From Sphaerotilus sulfidivorans (lineage in GTDB: Bacteria; Pseudomonadota; Gammaproteobacteria; Burkholderiales; Burkholderiaceae_C): 64,000 nt of DNA. Within the stretch, counting starts at the first letter, position 1, and every line of letters starts with the position of its first letter. Both the position numbers and the translations under genes were made by a program. The notes beneath the pieces are model-generated. The model saw only the letters and a list, made by a program, of their open reading frames with translations. It made no database searches and was not told the origin of the DNA. The stretch is from assembly GCF_013426975.1 (NCBI RefSeq), contig NZ_JACCPY010000004.1, positions 1-64,000 on the forward strand, in the 5' to 3' direction. Below are positions 31,259 to 40,387 of this stretch, piece after piece.

Positions 31259-32083
31259 ATGGGACAGAAAATCCATCCGATCGGTTTCCGCCTGCCGGTC
31301 ACCCGCAACTGGTCGTCGCGCTGGTACGCTGGCAACCGCCAGTTCGCCGTGATGCTGGCCGAAGACATCGAAGTTCGCGAGTTCCTGAAGAAGAAGCTCA
31401 AGAACGCCGCTGTCTCGCGCATCCTGATCGAGCGCCCCGCCAAGAACGCCCGCATCACGATCTTCTCGGCGCGTCCGGGCGTCGTGATCGGCAAGAAGGG
31501 CGAGGACATCGAGAACCTGAAGGTGCAACTTGCCAAGATGATGGGCGTGCCGGTGGCCGTCAACATCGAGGAAGTGCGCAAGCCGGAAACCGATGCCCAG
31601 CTGATCGCCGAGTCGATCACCCAGCAGCTCGAGAAGCGCATCATGTTCCGCCGCGCGATGAAGCGCGCGATGCAGAACGCCATGCGTCTGGGTGCCCAGG
31701 GCATCAAGATCATGTCGGGCGGCCGTCTGAACGGCATCGAAATCGCGCGTACCGAGTGGTATCGCGAAGGTCGCGTGCCGCTGCACACGCTGCGTGCCGA
31801 CATCGACTACGGCTTCGCCGAAGCCAAGACCACCTACGGCGTCATCGGCGTCAAGGTCTGGGTCTACAAGGGTGACCGTCTGGCCAATGGCGAGCTGCCG
31901 GCTGCCGCACGCGAAGAGCGTCCGGAAGACGACCGCCGCCGCCGTGGCCCGCGCAACGACCGTCCGGGCGAGCGCCGTGGTCCGCGTGGCAATGGTGACC
32001 GTGGTGACCGCCGTGGCGGTGGTGCGAACGCGGGCGGTGCCGATGGCGCTGTCAAGCGCGTGGTCCGCACGCCGGCCGCTTAA
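31259..32083 (+). CDS. rpsC: 30S ribosomal protein S3 with Arg/Gly-rich C-terminal tail
   Basis: 274-residue protein at the mRNA entry channel, part of the ribosomal helicase. The start [20 protein letters not shown] and the KH-domain loop [14 protein letters not shown] are clear. Compared with E. coli S3 (233 residues) it has about 45 extra residues at the end, dominated by Arg, Gly and Asp ([18 protein letters not shown], near 235-262). Long basic tails are seen in other beta-proteobacterial S3 proteins, but their role is not established. Confidence 0.97.
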   Translation: MGQKIHPIGFRLPVTRNWSSRWYAGNRQFAVMLAEDIEVREFLKKKLKNAAVSRILIERPAKNARITIFSARPGVVIGKKGEDIENLKVQLAKMMGVPVAVNIEEVRKPETDAQLIAESITQQLEKRIMFRRAMKRAMQNAMRLGAQGIKIMSGGRLNGIEIARTEWYREGRVPLHTLRADIDYGFAEAKTTYGVIGVKVWVYKGDRLANGELPAAAREERPEDDRRRRGPRNDRPGERRGPRGNGDRGDRRGGGANAGGADGAVKRVVRTPAA

Positions 32084-32095
32084 GGAGAACAAGGA

Positions 32096-32512
32096 ATGTT
32101 GCAACCTTCGCGTCGCAAGTTCCGCAAGGAACAAAAGGGCCGCAACACCGGCGTCGCCACCCGTGGCGCTCAGGTGTCGTTCGGCGAGTTCGGACTGAAG
32201 GCCACCGAGCGTGGCCGCATCACCGCTCGCCAGATCGAAGCCGCCCGTCGTGCCATCAGCCGCCACATCAAGCGCGGTGGCCGCATCTTCATCCGCATCT
32301 TCCCGGACAAGCCGATCTCGCAGAAGCCGGCCGAAGTGCGTATGGGTAACGGCAAGGGCAACCCCGAGTACTACGTCGCCGAGATCCAGCCGGGCAAGGT
32401 GCTGTACGAGATCAACGGCGTGCCCGAGCAGCTGGCTCGCGAGGCGTTCACGCTGGCTGCTGCCAAGCTGCCGCTGAGCACCACCTTCGTGACCCGCCAG
32501 TTCGGTTCCTGA
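32096..32512 (+). CDS. rplP: 50S ribosomal protein L16
   Basis: 138-residue protein near the A-site and central protuberance. [20 protein letters not shown] at the start and [20 protein letters not shown] in the middle are the L16 signatures. It keeps the universal rpsC-rplP-rpmC order, with AAGGAG upstream of the ATG. Confidence 0.98.
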   Translation: MLQPSRRKFRKEQKGRNTGVATRGAQVSFGEFGLKATERGRITARQIEAARRAISRHIKRGGRIFIRIFPDKPISQKPAEVRMGNGKGNPEYYVAEIQPGKVLYEINGVPEQLAREAFTLAAAKLPLSTTFVTRQFGS

Positions 32513-32527
32513 GCCGGGAGAGATTGA

Positions 32528-32728
32528 ATGAAAGCATCTGAACTCCGCGCCAAGGATGTCGCTGCGCTCGAAAAGGAAATCAGCGATCTGCTGAAGGCCC
32601 ATTTCAGCCTGCGCATGCAGAAGGCCACTCAGCAACTGGCCAACAACACCCTGCTCGGCAAGACCCGCCGCGACATCGCTCGCGCCCGGACCATCCTGGC
32701 CGAGAAGAAGAAGGAGGCCGCGCAATGA
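32528..32728 (+). CDS. rpmC: 50S ribosomal protein L29
   Basis: 66-residue two-helix protein at the tunnel exit, neighbour of L23. [20 protein letters not shown] and the L29 signature [19 protein letters not shown] are visible. Its stop overlaps the rpsQ ATG by four bases (ATGA). Confidence 0.97.
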   Translation: MKASELRAKDVAALEKEISDLLKAHFSLRMQKATQQLANNTLLGKTRRDIARARTILAEKKKEAAQ

Positions 32729-32997
32729 GCGAAGCCCAAGCCACCAAGAACACGCGCACCCTGGTCGGTCGCGTGGTCAGCGACAAGCGCGCCAAGACAG
32801 TCACCGTCCTGGTCGAGCGTCGCGCCAAGCACGAGCTGTACGGCAAGATCGTCGCCCGTTCGCGCAAGTACCATGCGCACGACGAAAACGGCGACTACAA
32901 GATGGGTGATCTGGTCGAGATCGCCGAAGGCCGTCCGATCTCCAAGACCAAGAGCTGGGTCGTGACCCGCCTGGTCGAGAAGGCTCGTCTGGTCTGA
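32725..32997 (+). CDS. rpsQ: 30S ribosomal protein S17
   Basis: 90-residue primary 16S rRNA-binding protein. [20 protein letters not shown], the [17 protein letters not shown] segment and the ending [19 protein letters not shown] are standard. It is the last gene of the block. In most bacteria rplN and the spc operon follow directly; here a hairpin and a peroxiredoxin gene follow. Confidence 0.98.
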   Translation: MSEAQATKNTRTLVGRVVSDKRAKTVTVLVERRAKHELYGKIVARSRKYHAHDENGDYKMGDLVEIAEGRPISKTKSWVVTRLVEKARLV

Positions 32998-33068
32998 TCT
33001 TTCACGATCAGCAGCGATCCATCGTTATCGCATGTTTTCCGGGGTCTTTTGATCCCGGTCAACACAAG

Positions 33069-33104
33069 AACCGGCACGCTGGGATACTGGCGGTCGGTTT
33101 TTTT
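33069..33104 (+). terminator. Terminator-like hairpin after rpsQ
   Basis: AACCGGC (33069-33075) can pair with GGTCGGTT-type sequence at 33093-33099 (one G-U pair), enclosing a loop of about 17 bases and ending in seven T residues (33098-33104). It would end the ribosomal transcript about 100 bases after rpsQ. It lies directly before the peroxiredoxin ribosome-binding site, so attenuation of that gene is another reading. Confidence 0.45.
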
Positions 33105-33121
33105 CATTGGAGATGACCATC

Positions 33122-33628
33122 ATGCTGAAGATCGGTGACCCCCTGCCGTCCGCGACCGTCTACGAATACATCGAGGTCGAGGGCAACGGCTGCTCGCTCG
33201 GACCGAACGCCTTCGACGTGGCCAAGGCCTGCGCCGGCAAGAAGATCGCGATCTTCGCGCTGCCCGGTGCCTACACCCCGACCTGCTCGGCCCAGCATCT
33301 GCCCGGCTATGTGCAGGCTGCCGAGGAGTTCAAGGCCGCCGGTGTCGACGAGATCTGGTGCCTGTCGGTCAACGACGCCTTCGTGATGGGCGCCTGGGGC
33401 CGCGAGAACGCCGCTGGCGGCAAGGTGCGCATGATGGCCGATGGCTCGGCCGACTTCACCCGTGCGGTCGACCTGGTGCTGGACCTGACCGCCAAGGGCC
33501 TGGGCGTGCGCTCGCAGCGCTACTCGATGCTGGTCGACAACGGCGTGGTGCGCACGCTGAACATCGAGGGCCCGGGCAAGTTCGAGGTCAGCGATGCAGC
33601 GACGCTGCTGGCCCAGGCACGCGCCTGA
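33122..33628 (+). CDS. Peroxiredoxin, Prx5 type
   Basis: Thiol peroxidase of 168 residues reducing hydrogen and organic peroxides. The peroxidatic Cys55 lies in LPGAYTPTCSAQHLPGY, a Prx5-subgroup signature, and VSVNDAFVMGAWGRE-like sequence (LSVNDAFVMGAW) also fits. Two start codons compete. The ATG at 33113 touches the GGAG itself, whereas the ATG at 33122 has a nine-base spacing and gives the family-typical MLKIGDPLP, so I use 33122. No second resolving cysteine is obvious apart from Cys24 and Cys37. No own promoter is visible in the 17 bases after the hairpin. Confidence 0.92.
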   Translation: MLKIGDPLPSATVYEYIEVEGNGCSLGPNAFDVAKACAGKKIAIFALPGAYTPTCSAQHLPGYVQAAEEFKAAGVDEIWCLSVNDAFVMGAWGRENAAGGKVRMMADGSADFTRAVDLVLDLTAKGLGVRSQRYSMLVDNGVVRTLNIEGPGKFEVSDAATLLAQARA

Positions 33629-33634
33629 TCCTGC

Positions 33635-35167
33635 TCAGGGATAGAACGCCGCGAGCGTGTAGCCGGTGATGCGGCTGTCGGTGCTGCTGAAGTCCAGCAG
33701 CCAGGTCGCATCGGCCTGTGCCTGCAGGATGTCAGGCTGCCTGAATTCCTGCGGCGAGAGCACCCGGCGCAGCACCACCTGGCCGCGGGTGTCGGTCAGG
33801 CTCAGCTCGATGTGCGGCGCGGCGATGCGGTGCGTCGCCTTGTTGCGCAGGGTCACGCCGAGCTGGAAGCCGGCGCTCTCCTGAGGCCGCTTCAGCGTGG
33901 TGTTGTCCACCACCAGCGCCTCGAGCTGTCGGGGCGCCTGCAGCCGGCACTGGCACAGCGCTTCGAGCACCGGGCTCAGCGCGGGCCAGCGCGCCCCGGC
34001 CAGATCACGCCAGTGCGTGCCCATCTGCGCCAGCAGTCCCAGCCCCAGCAGCAGCGCCGAGGCGCCCAGAGCGCCACGCACCCACGGGCGCTGCCAGCGA
34101 GCCTGGCTGTTGGCCTTGCGGATGAAGTCCAGCGTCGGCTCCGGATCGACCTGCACCGCAGGCGGCGATGGCGGCTGCACGGCCGCGGTCGTTGCCGCCG
34201 CGGTTGCGCCTGCGCTGGCGTTGGCGCTGCTGGCGGCTTCTGCCTCTTCCTGCTCGCCCTGCCGTGACAGCGCAGGCGGCATCGCCTCGCCGCTCAGGTC
34301 GAGCGTCTTCTCGAACGGGTCCGGCGAAGGCCGAGGGCTCGGGGCCGTCTCCGGGGCCGGCTGCGGCGCAGCTTCCGGATCCGGCGTGGCCGCGGGCTTG
34401 TCGTCAGGCGGCGGTGCGGCCGGCATCGGCTCCGCCGGTTCGATGGACACAACGGGTGCAACAGGCGCAGCGGGCGCAACAGGTGTGCCCGTTTCGGCAG
34501 GCCGGATCGGCTCGGCGGGCGCCGCACTGATCGGCAGCGACAGATCCACATCCGGCCGTCCCTGGTGCTGATCCAGCCGGGCACTGGCGAAGGCGCTGAA
34601 GGCCTCGGAGCGGAATTCCAGCGTGGTGGCCGGATAGCCGGCATCCTCCCGCGGCTCGGGCTCCGCAGGGGCGGGCATCAGCAGGCTGTCGTCGGCATCG
34701 GAGAGCGGTCGGCCCGGATCATCGGGATCGCGCAGCAGCCGCCAGGAACCGGTGTCGGGCTGGGTCGGTGCCATCGACAGGCCGGAGTCCTGCGCAGTCG
34801 GATCCCAGGTGCCCATCTGCCGGGTGCTGATGCGCACCTGCGGCGGCGCCGGAGCCGGCCGAGGCGGCACGGGCGGTGGCGGTGCGGAGGGGGGCGTCCT
34901 GTCACGGCCCGAGAACATCGCCGGCCGGGTTTCGGCCCAGGCCGGATCGTTCGGGTCGGGCATGGCGGTCGGGCGGGCCAGATCCGGGGGCGCCTGGCGG
35001 CTGCTGCTGCCCGAGGTCTCGCGCCGGTCCAGGTCGAACAGGCCTTCGAGCGCGTTGAAGACCTCCTGGCACTGGCCGCAGCGGACCCAGCCTTCGGAGG
35101 TCTTCAGCTGATCCTGCTGGACGCGGAAGACGGTGCCACAGGAGGGACAGGAGGTAGCCAGGCTCAT
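33635..35167 (-). CDS. MJ0042-type zinc-ribbon / DUF3426 membrane protein
   Basis: 510-residue protein. The N-terminal zinc ribbon CPSCGTVFRVQQDQLKTSEG...CGQCQEVF (residues 7-37) is the MJ0042 type. A long low-complexity Pro/Ala-rich middle (about 60-330) follows, with phrases such as APAAPVAPVVSIEPAEP. A single membrane helix is near residue 360 (GALGASALLLGLGLLAQM), and a C-terminal DUF3426 domain ends with DSRITGYTLAAFYP. The function of DUF3426 is unknown. It is the last gene of the accB-accC-prmA run, a gene order common in Burkholderiales, and ends seven bases from the convergent peroxiredoxin gene. Confidence 0.88.
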   Translation of the reverse strand: MSLATSCPSCGTVFRVQQDQLKTSEGWVRCGQCQEVFNALEGLFDLDRRETSGSSSRQAPPDLARPTAMPDPNDPAWAETRPAMFSGRDRTPPSAPPPPVPPRPAPAPPQVRISTRQMGTWDPTAQDSGLSMAPTQPDTGSWRLLRDPDDPGRPLSDADDSLLMPAPAEPEPREDAGYPATTLEFRSEAFSAFASARLDQHQGRPDVDLSLPISAAPAEPIRPAETGTPVAPAAPVAPVVSIEPAEPMPAAPPPDDKPAATPDPEAAPQPAPETAPSPRPSPDPFEKTLDLSGEAMPPALSRQGEQEEAEAASSANASAGATAAATTAAVQPPSPPAVQVDPEPTLDFIRKANSQARWQRPWVRGALGASALLLGLGLLAQMGTHWRDLAGARWPALSPVLEALCQCRLQAPRQLEALVVDNTTLKRPQESAGFQLGVTLRNKATHRIAAPHIELSLTDTRGQVVLRRVLSPQEFRQPDILQAQADATWLLDFSSTDSRITGYTLAAFYP

Positions 35168-35194
35168 GACCGGATCATGCCATCCGCCCCCGGA

Positions 35195-36127
35195 TCAGGG
35201 GCGTCGGCCGCTCAGCAGGACCCAGCCTTCTTCACGATCTGCCACTTCCAGCGCGAGCCAGGGGGCGTAGGCCGCCTGCAGATCCTCGATCTGGCGCTCG
35301 AGCAGACCGGCCATCACCAGCGAGCCGCCCGGCGCGACATGCTGGCTCAGCAGCGGAGCCAGCAGCTTCAGCGGCGCGGCCAGGATGTTGGCCAGCACGA
35401 CCGGATAGAGACCCTCGGCCTGGTCGGGCAGGCCGACCCGGTTCAGGCTCACGCCGTTCGCTGCCGCATTGGCGCGGCTGGACTCGACCGCCGCCGGATC
35501 GATGTCGACCGCGTCGATGCCGGTCGCGCCGTGCAGCCCGGCGCCGATGGCCAGGATGCCCGAGCCGCAGCCGTAGTCCAGCACCCGCGGCCATGGCGCC
35601 GACAGGTCGGCATGGCGCGCGATCCAGCGCAGGCACATGCGCGTGGTCGGATGCGTGCCGGTGCCGAAGGCCAGGCCGGGATCGAGCCGCATCACGCGGG
35701 TGGCGCCTTCCGGCGCCTTGTGCCAGGACGGCACGATCCAGAAGTCCGAGGTGATCAGCACCGGCTCGAACTGTGACTGCGTCAGCCGCACCCAGTCCTG
35801 GTCGGCCACCGGCTGCAGGCCGTGGATGTGCAGATCGTCGAACAGCGTCGCGCCGCTGTCGTCGTCCTGCGCCAGCAGCAGCGTGGCGGCCTCGGTGGCA
35901 GCATCCTCGTCGGTGAACAGCGCCTTGACGATCGAGCGCTGCCAGCCGCCGATCTGCGACGACAGCGTCGCGGGCATGCCCGGCTCGCCGAAGATCGGCG
36001 CCTCGTCGGGCGTGTCGGCATCGGCGTCCTCGACGGTGACGGCCAGCGCGTCGAGTTCGTCGGTCAGCGCGTCGCTCAGCGCGTCGACCTGGTCGGCGCG
36101 GGCCAGCAGCACCAGCTCGATCATCAC
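35195..36127 (-). CDS. prmA: Ribosomal protein L11 methyltransferase
   Basis: SAM-dependent enzyme of 310 residues that trimethylates lysines and the N-terminus of ribosomal protein L11. The N-terminal substrate-recognition domain ([20 protein letters not shown]) precedes the class I methyltransferase domain with [15 protein letters not shown] and [31 protein letters not shown] is the N-I-L-A type catalytic-loop motif. Its start overlaps the accC stop (ATGA), so the two are probably translationally coupled. Confidence 0.95.
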   Translation of the reverse strand: MMIELVLLARADQVDALSDALTDELDALAVTVEDADADTPDEAPIFGEPGMPATLSSQIGGWQRSIVKALFTDEDAATEAATLLLAQDDDSGATLFDDLHIHGLQPVADQDWVRLTQSQFEPVLITSDFWIVPSWHKAPEGATRVMRLDPGLAFGTGTHPTTRMCLRWIARHADLSAPWPRVLDYGCGSGILAIGAGLHGATGIDAVDIDPAAVESSRANAAANGVSLNRVGLPDQAEGLYPVVLANILAAPLKLLAPLLSQHVAPGGSLVMAGLLERQIEDLQAAYAPWLALEVADREEGWVLLSGRRP

Positions 36128-37479
36128 AGCGCCGCCTTTCGTGCGGCCAGCCAGCCTTCGAGGTAGTGGATGTTGGTGCCGCCGGCGATGAAGGCGGCGT
36201 CAGCCATCAGCTGGCGGTGCAGCGGGATGTTGGTGTTGATGCCCTCGACCAGCATCTCGCTGAGCGCGCTGCGCATGCGCGCCATCGCCTGCTCGCGGGT
36301 GTCGCCGTGCACGATGATCTTGCCGATCATCGAGTCGTAGTTCGACGGCACCATGTAGTTGCTGTAGGCGTGCGAATCCACCCGCACGCCGGGGCCGCCC
36401 GGCGGGTGCCAGACCGAGATGCGACCCGGCGACGGGATGAACTTGTACGGGTCCTCGGCGTTGATGCGGCACTCGATCGCATGACCGCGCAGGCCGATCT
36501 GCTTCTGCGTGAAGGGCAGCGGCTCGCCGGCGGCGATGCGGATCTGCTGCTGCACGATGTCGATGCCGGTGATCAGCTCGGTCACCGGATGCTCCACCTG
36601 CACGCGGGTGTTCATCTCGATGAAGTAGAACTCGCCGTTCTCGTACAGGAACTCGAAGGTGCCCGCGCCGCGGTAGCCGATCTTGCGGCAGGCGGCGGCG
36701 CAGCGCTCGCCGATCTTCTCGATCGTCTTGCGCGGGATGCCCGGCGCCGGCGCCTCCTCGATGATCTTCTGGTGGCGGCGCTGCATCGAGCAGTCGCGCT
36801 CGCCCAGCCAGACGGCATTGCCGTGCTGGTCGGCCAGCACCTGGATCTCCACATGGCGCGGGTTCTCGAGGAACTTCTCCATGTAGACGGCCGGGTTGTT
36901 GAAGGCCGAGCCGGCCTCGGCGCGTGTCGTCTCGACCGAGTGGATCAGCGCCGATTCGCTGTGCACCACCCGCATGCCACGACCGCCGCCGCCGCCAGCG
37001 GCCTTGATGATGACCGGATAGCCGACCTCGCGCGCCATGCGGATGATCTCCTTCGGATCATCCGGCAGCGCGCTGGCCGAGCCGGGCACGGTGGGCACGC
37101 CGGCCTTGATCATCGCGTCCTTGGCCGAGACCTTGTCGCCCATCAGCCGGATCGATTCGGGGCGCGGACCGATGAAGGCGAAGCCGCTCTTCTCGACGCG
37201 CTCGGCGAAGTCGGCGTTCTCGGACAGGAAGCCGTAGCCGGGGTGGATGGCCTCGGCGTCGGTCACTTCCGCCGCCGAGATGATGGCCGGCATGTGCAGA
37301 TAGCTCTTCTGCGACGGGGGCGGTCCGATGCAGACCGCCTCGTCGGCGAGCTTGACGTACTTGGCGTCGCGGTCGGCCTCGGAATAGACGATCACCGCCT
37401 GGATGCCCATCTCGCGGCAGGCGCGCTGGATCCGCAGCGCGATCTCGCCGCGATTGGCGATCAGGATCTTCTTGAACAT
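36124..37479 (-). CDS. accC: Acetyl-CoA carboxylase, biotin carboxylase subunit
   Basis: 451-residue ATP-grasp enzyme that carboxylates the biotin on AccB, the first step of fatty-acid synthesis. [20 protein letters not shown] starts the protein, [14 protein letters not shown] is the glycine-rich ATP loop, [20 protein letters not shown] and [14 protein letters not shown] hold the metal- and substrate-binding residues. Length is identical to the usual AccC. It is encoded 13 bases after accB, the standard bacterial pair. Confidence 0.98.
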   Translation of the reverse strand: MFKKILIANRGEIALRIQRACREMGIQAVIVYSEADRDAKYVKLADEAVCIGPPPSQKSYLHMPAIISAAEVTDAEAIHPGYGFLSENADFAERVEKSGFAFIGPRPESIRLMGDKVSAKDAMIKAGVPTVPGSASALPDDPKEIIRMAREVGYPVIIKAAGGGGGRGMRVVHSESALIHSVETTRAEAGSAFNNPAVYMEKFLENPRHVEIQVLADQHGNAVWLGERDCSMQRRHQKIIEEAPAPGIPRKTIEKIGERCAAACRKIGYRGAGTFEFLYENGEFYFIEMNTRVQVEHPVTELITGIDIVQQQIRIAAGEPLPFTQKQIGLRGHAIECRINAEDPYKFIPSPGRISVWHPPGGPGVRVDSHAYSNYMVPSNYDSMIGKIIVHGDTREQAMARMRSALSEMLVEGINTNIPLHRQLMADAAFIAGGTNIHYLEGWLAARKAAL

Positions 37480-37492
37480 GGCGCAGGCCCTG

Positions 37493-37954
37493 TTATTCGA
37501 TGATGAACAGCGGCTGTCCGTACTCGACGGCCTGGCCGTTCTCGGCCAGCACCTTCGTGATCGTGCCGTCGAACTCGGACTCGATCTCGTTCATGATCTT
37601 CATCGCCTCGATGATGCACAGCGCCTGGCCCTTCTTGACCGCGGTGCCGACATCGGCCAACGGCTTGGCGCCGGGGTTGGAGGCACGGTAGAAGGTGCCG
37701 ACCATCGGCGACTTGACGACCGTGCCGGCCACTTCGGCGGCGGCCGGAGCGGCGGCCGGGGCCGCGGCGGCGGGAGCGCCTGCAGCCGCGGCCGGCACGG
37801 GCGCGCTGGCATAGACCGGCGCCGGCATCGCCACGACCTGGGTCGGGCTCTGCTTGACGATGCGCACCTTGCCGTCGGCTTCGGTGATCTCGAGTTCGGA
37901 GACGTTGGATTCCGACACCAGGTCGATCAGGGTCTTCAGCTTGCGAAGGTCCAT
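37493..37954 (-). CDS. accB: Acetyl-CoA carboxylase, biotin carboxyl carrier protein
   Basis: 153-residue carrier protein. N-terminal [20 protein letters not shown], an Ala/Pro-rich hinge (about residues 43-75), and a biotinyl domain with the motif [10 protein letters not shown], biotin being attached to Lys119. The frame runs open to 38308, but the ATG at 37954 has a GGAG eight bases before it and starts the family-typical sequence. It leads the accB-accC-prmA-DUF3426 run. Confidence 0.97.
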   Translation of the reverse strand: MDLRKLKTLIDLVSESNVSELEITEADGKVRIVKQSPTQVVAMPAPVYASAPVPAAAAGAPAAAAPAAAPAAAEVAGTVVKSPMVGTFYRASNPGAKPLADVGTAVKKGQALCIIEAMKIMNEIESEFDGTITKVLAENGQAVEYGQPLFIIE

Positions 37955-38350
37955 GGAGGAGGCTCCGGGATTCTTGGGTTGCGGTGGACGACGGGAGACC
38001 GTGCAGGCGCCGCGCCAGGGCGGTCGGCCTGCTGCGCGCGCAGGCGCCGGTTCAGGTCGTGTCCGTGTGGAAAGGCCGTCGGCCGGCCCGGGTCGGCGCG
38101 GTATCGCTGAGGTCGGGCCGCATCCCGCGGGAATGCGCGGAACGGACCGACGGGAAGCTCTGGAGGCTGCCGATATGCATGGATACCGCGAGTTTCTGGA
38201 GGAAGCCCCGACTTTACGCGCTTTTCGTTTCAAGTCGATCAGCGATGCAACGAATTTGCGATCGGGCAGGAACCGGCCGGATGGCGCGGGGGGGCGCGAT
38301 GATGCCACGAGGTGCGAGTGCCCGGAAACCCGTCGGGTCCATCTCCCGGC
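37955..38350. other. 396-base spacer between tlpA-like gene and accB, no gene seen
   Basis: No frame here resembles a protein family in either strand. In many related genomes aroQ (3-dehydroquinate dehydratase) sits between a tlpA-like gene and accB; none of the frames here matches AroQ. The section around 38190-38260 is AT-richer than its surroundings (including a minus-strand TAAAGT at about 38212-38217) and is the likeliest place for an accB promoter, but no convincing -35/-10 pair could be set. The rest looks like an untranslated leader for accB. Confidence 0.5.
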
Positions 38351-38917
38351 TCAGGACCGGGGGGACGATGCGTCCTGACGACGCCAGTCTTTCATTTCCT
38401 TCAGATCGGTGGCGCCCAGCTTGCGATGGATCACCTCGCCGCGTGCGTCGAGCACCACGGTGAAGGGCAGGCCGCCGCCGCCGTTGCCCAGGCTGCGCGC
38501 CAGTTCGGTGCCGCCGAAGCCGGCCAGACCGACCGGAAAGCTCACCGGCGTGCGGGCCAGGAACTCGCGCACCGGGGTCGGTCCGTCCACCGCCAGGCCG
38601 ATCACCTGCCAGCCGGCCGGCCCCAGGGCGGCCTGCTCCTTGGCGAAGGTGTCGAGCTCGGGCATTTCCTTGATGCAGGGCGGGCACCAGGTGGCCCAGA
38701 AGTTGATCAGCAGCGGGCGACCGCGCAGCGCGGCCAGCGCCAGGCTGCCGCCTTCGGGCCGGTCGAACTGCATCGACCACAGCGTGCCGGCGCCGTCCTC
38801 CGGGGGGGCTGCTGCGCCGGGCGCGGGCTGCCGGGTCGATCGCCACCAGAGTCCGGCGCCCGCGCTGACCAGCGCGGTGCCGCCCGCCAGCAGCATCCAG
38901 GTCCTGCGTTGCATCAT
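38351..38917 (-). CDS. TlpA-family thiol:disulfide thioredoxin-like protein, membrane-anchored
   Basis: 188-residue periplasmic thioredoxin-fold protein. An N-terminal signal anchor (residues 7-25, WMLLAGGTALVSAGAGLWW) is followed by the redFixed redox motif FWATWCPPC with Cys78 and Cys81, and a cis-proline region GGGGLPFTVVLD. It probably reduces or oxidises periplasmic thiols, for example in cytochrome c maturation. Its ATG overlaps the stop of the upstream unknown gene (ATGA), so the two are coupled. Confidence 0.9.
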   Translation of the reverse strand: MMQRRTWMLLAGGTALVSAGAGLWWRSTRQPAPGAAAPPEDGAGTLWSMQFDRPEGGSLALAALRGRPLLINFWATWCPPCIKEMPELDTFAKEQAALGPAGWQVIGLAVDGPTPVREFLARTPVSFPVGLAGFGGTELARSLGNGGGGLPFTVVLDARGEVIHRKLGATDLKEMKDWRRQDASSPRS

Positions 38918-39519
38918 GCGTCCTCCGCCTGCTCGTCCAGAAGTCGACGCAGCGCCGCCAGGTCGCCGCGCTGGGTCATGCCGCGTGCGTCCGCCTTCAG
39001 CGCGCCGCGCAGGTCGTCATGATCGAGCACCGACAGGAACACCGTCACCGTCTCGCCCAAGGCCGGACAGCGCGAGGCCAGCGACAGCACGTCGATGTCG
39101 CGCCCCTGCGGGCCGCGGGTGCTGGCGATGTCGAAGTCGACGCCGCGGTCGAGCAGCGCGATCTCGGCCGACTTGCCGTCGTCGCAGTAGAGCTCCAGGT
39201 GCAGCGCCGACAGCCGGGTGGCGGTGCCGCGCCAGACCGCGCCGGTCAGGTGCGGTCGGAAGACGGCCAGGCGCTCCATCCAGACCGCGGCCAGCTCGCG
39301 CAGCGCGCGCAGCTCGTCCGGCTGGGTGTCGGCGCAGAAGATGTCGAGGTACTCGCGCACCGCGTCCTCGACCTCGTCGTTGCCGGGCAGATCGACCTGC
39401 CGCGCGCCGCGGCCGAGGTCACGGGCGGCGCGGCGCTTGGCCGGTCCGTACTCCAGCCCCTCCTCGACGACGAGGCGGGCGGCGGCGGCGGCGATCTCCG
39501 CAGTCAGTGGCGTGGGCAT
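38914..39519 (-). CDS. Conserved protein of unknown function coupled to the TlpA-like gene
   Basis: 201-residue soluble protein without signal peptide or membrane helix. It opens with MPTPLTAEIAAAAARLVVEE followed by GLEYGPAKRRAARDLG, a helical, basic N-terminus, and continues with an acidic alpha/beta part (HLELYCDDGKSAEIALLDRG). I recognise the type as a gene often found next to tlpA or mpl in Burkholderiales, but know of no function. The ATG at 39519 is chosen over an upstream TTG at 39546. It overlaps the tlpA-like start by four bases. Confidence 0.7.
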   Translation of the reverse strand: MPTPLTAEIAAAAARLVVEEGLEYGPAKRRAARDLGRGARQVDLPGNDEVEDAVREYLDIFCADTQPDELRALRELAAVWMERLAVFRPHLTGAVWRGTATRLSALHLELYCDDGKSAEIALLDRGVDFDIASTRGPQGRDIDVLSLASRCPALGETVTVFLSVLDHDDLRGALKADARGMTQRGDLAALRRLLDEQAEDA

Positions 39520-39547
39520 CCTGGCGATCCTCGCAGGGGTTGGCAAT

Positions 39548-40363
39548 TCAGCGCGGCGGCTGCACCGCGCCCATGCGCGCGGCGATGGTGCCGGCGCGGC
39601 CGGTCAGATAGCCCGAGCCGGGCCGGCGCTCGAAGCGCTTGGGCGCGGGCAGCATCACCGCCAGCCGCGCGGCCTGCATCGCACCGAGCCGGCGCGCGTC
39701 GATGCGGAAGTAGTGGCGTGCGGCGGCCTGCGCGCCGAACAGGCCTTCGCCCCACTCGACATGGTTCAGGTAGATCTCGAGGATGCGCCGCTTGCTCAGC
39801 AGCGCCTCGAGCATGAAGGTGATGACGAATTCCTGTGCCTTGCGCGCCGCAGTGCGCTCGCCCGACAGGAAGAGGTTCTTGGCCAGCTGCTGGGTGATGG
39901 TCGAGCCGCCGACCACCTTGGGCTCGACCCGCGGCGGCGGCTCGGCCGGCGCGCGGCCGCGTGCCAGCGCCTGCTGCTGGCGCCGCTCGAGCTGCTCGTT
40001 GCGGCGCTCGGCCACCGCCTCGGCGCGCTGGTTGCGTTCCCAGGCCTTCTCGATCGCGTCCCACTCGACGCCGCTGTGCTCGACGAAGCCGGCATCCTCG
40101 CTGGCGATGACCGCACGCGCGATCGGCTGGCCCAGCTCCTCGTAGTCGCGCCATTCCTGCGCCCAGTCGACGCGGCCCTGCGTGGTGGCCAGGCGCCAGA
40201 TCTCGCTGCGCTGGAAGGTGGTCGAGGCCGGATCGATCACCGTCATCAGCGCGATGCGCAGCAGGAAATACAGCTGCAGCGCCAGACCGGCGAGCAGCAC
40301 CAGCACCAGCAGCCGGCCCAGCCGGGCCGGCCAGGACAGCGTCGCGACAGGGGTGTCCGACAT
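39548..40363 (-). CDS. mtgA: Monofunctional peptidoglycan glycosyltransferase
   Basis: 271-residue inner-membrane enzyme polymerising lipid II into glycan chains (family GT51). One N-terminal membrane helix (residues 17-40), then the catalytic motif ASEDAGFVEHSG (87-98, catalytic Glu89) and GGSTITQQLAKNLFLSGER (152-170), plus RRILEIYLNHVEWGEGLFG. Between the first two motifs is an Arg/Glu/Gln-rich stretch (about 112-148) that appears longer than in E. coli MtgA. It follows aroE by 24 bases. Confidence 0.94.
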   Translation of the reverse strand: MSDTPVATLSWPARLGRLLVLVLLAGLALQLYFLLRIALMTVIDPASTTFQRSEIWRLATTQGRVDWAQEWRDYEELGQPIARAVIASEDAGFVEHSGVEWDAIEKAWERNQRAEAVAERRNEQLERRQQQALARGRAPAEPPPRVEPKVVGGSTITQQLAKNLFLSGERTAARKAQEFVITFMLEALLSKRRILEIYLNHVEWGEGLFGAQAAARHYFRIDARRLGAMQAARLAVMLPAPKRFERRPGSGYLTGRAGTIAARMGAVQPPR

Positions 40364-40387
40364 CGCGCGTCTCTCCGGGCGGGATGT

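Noticed and set aside
37955-38308. Longer accB reading frame starting at 38308
   Set aside because: The extension is basic and low-complexity with no carrier-protein similarity; a ribosome-binding site and the standard N-terminus are at 37954.
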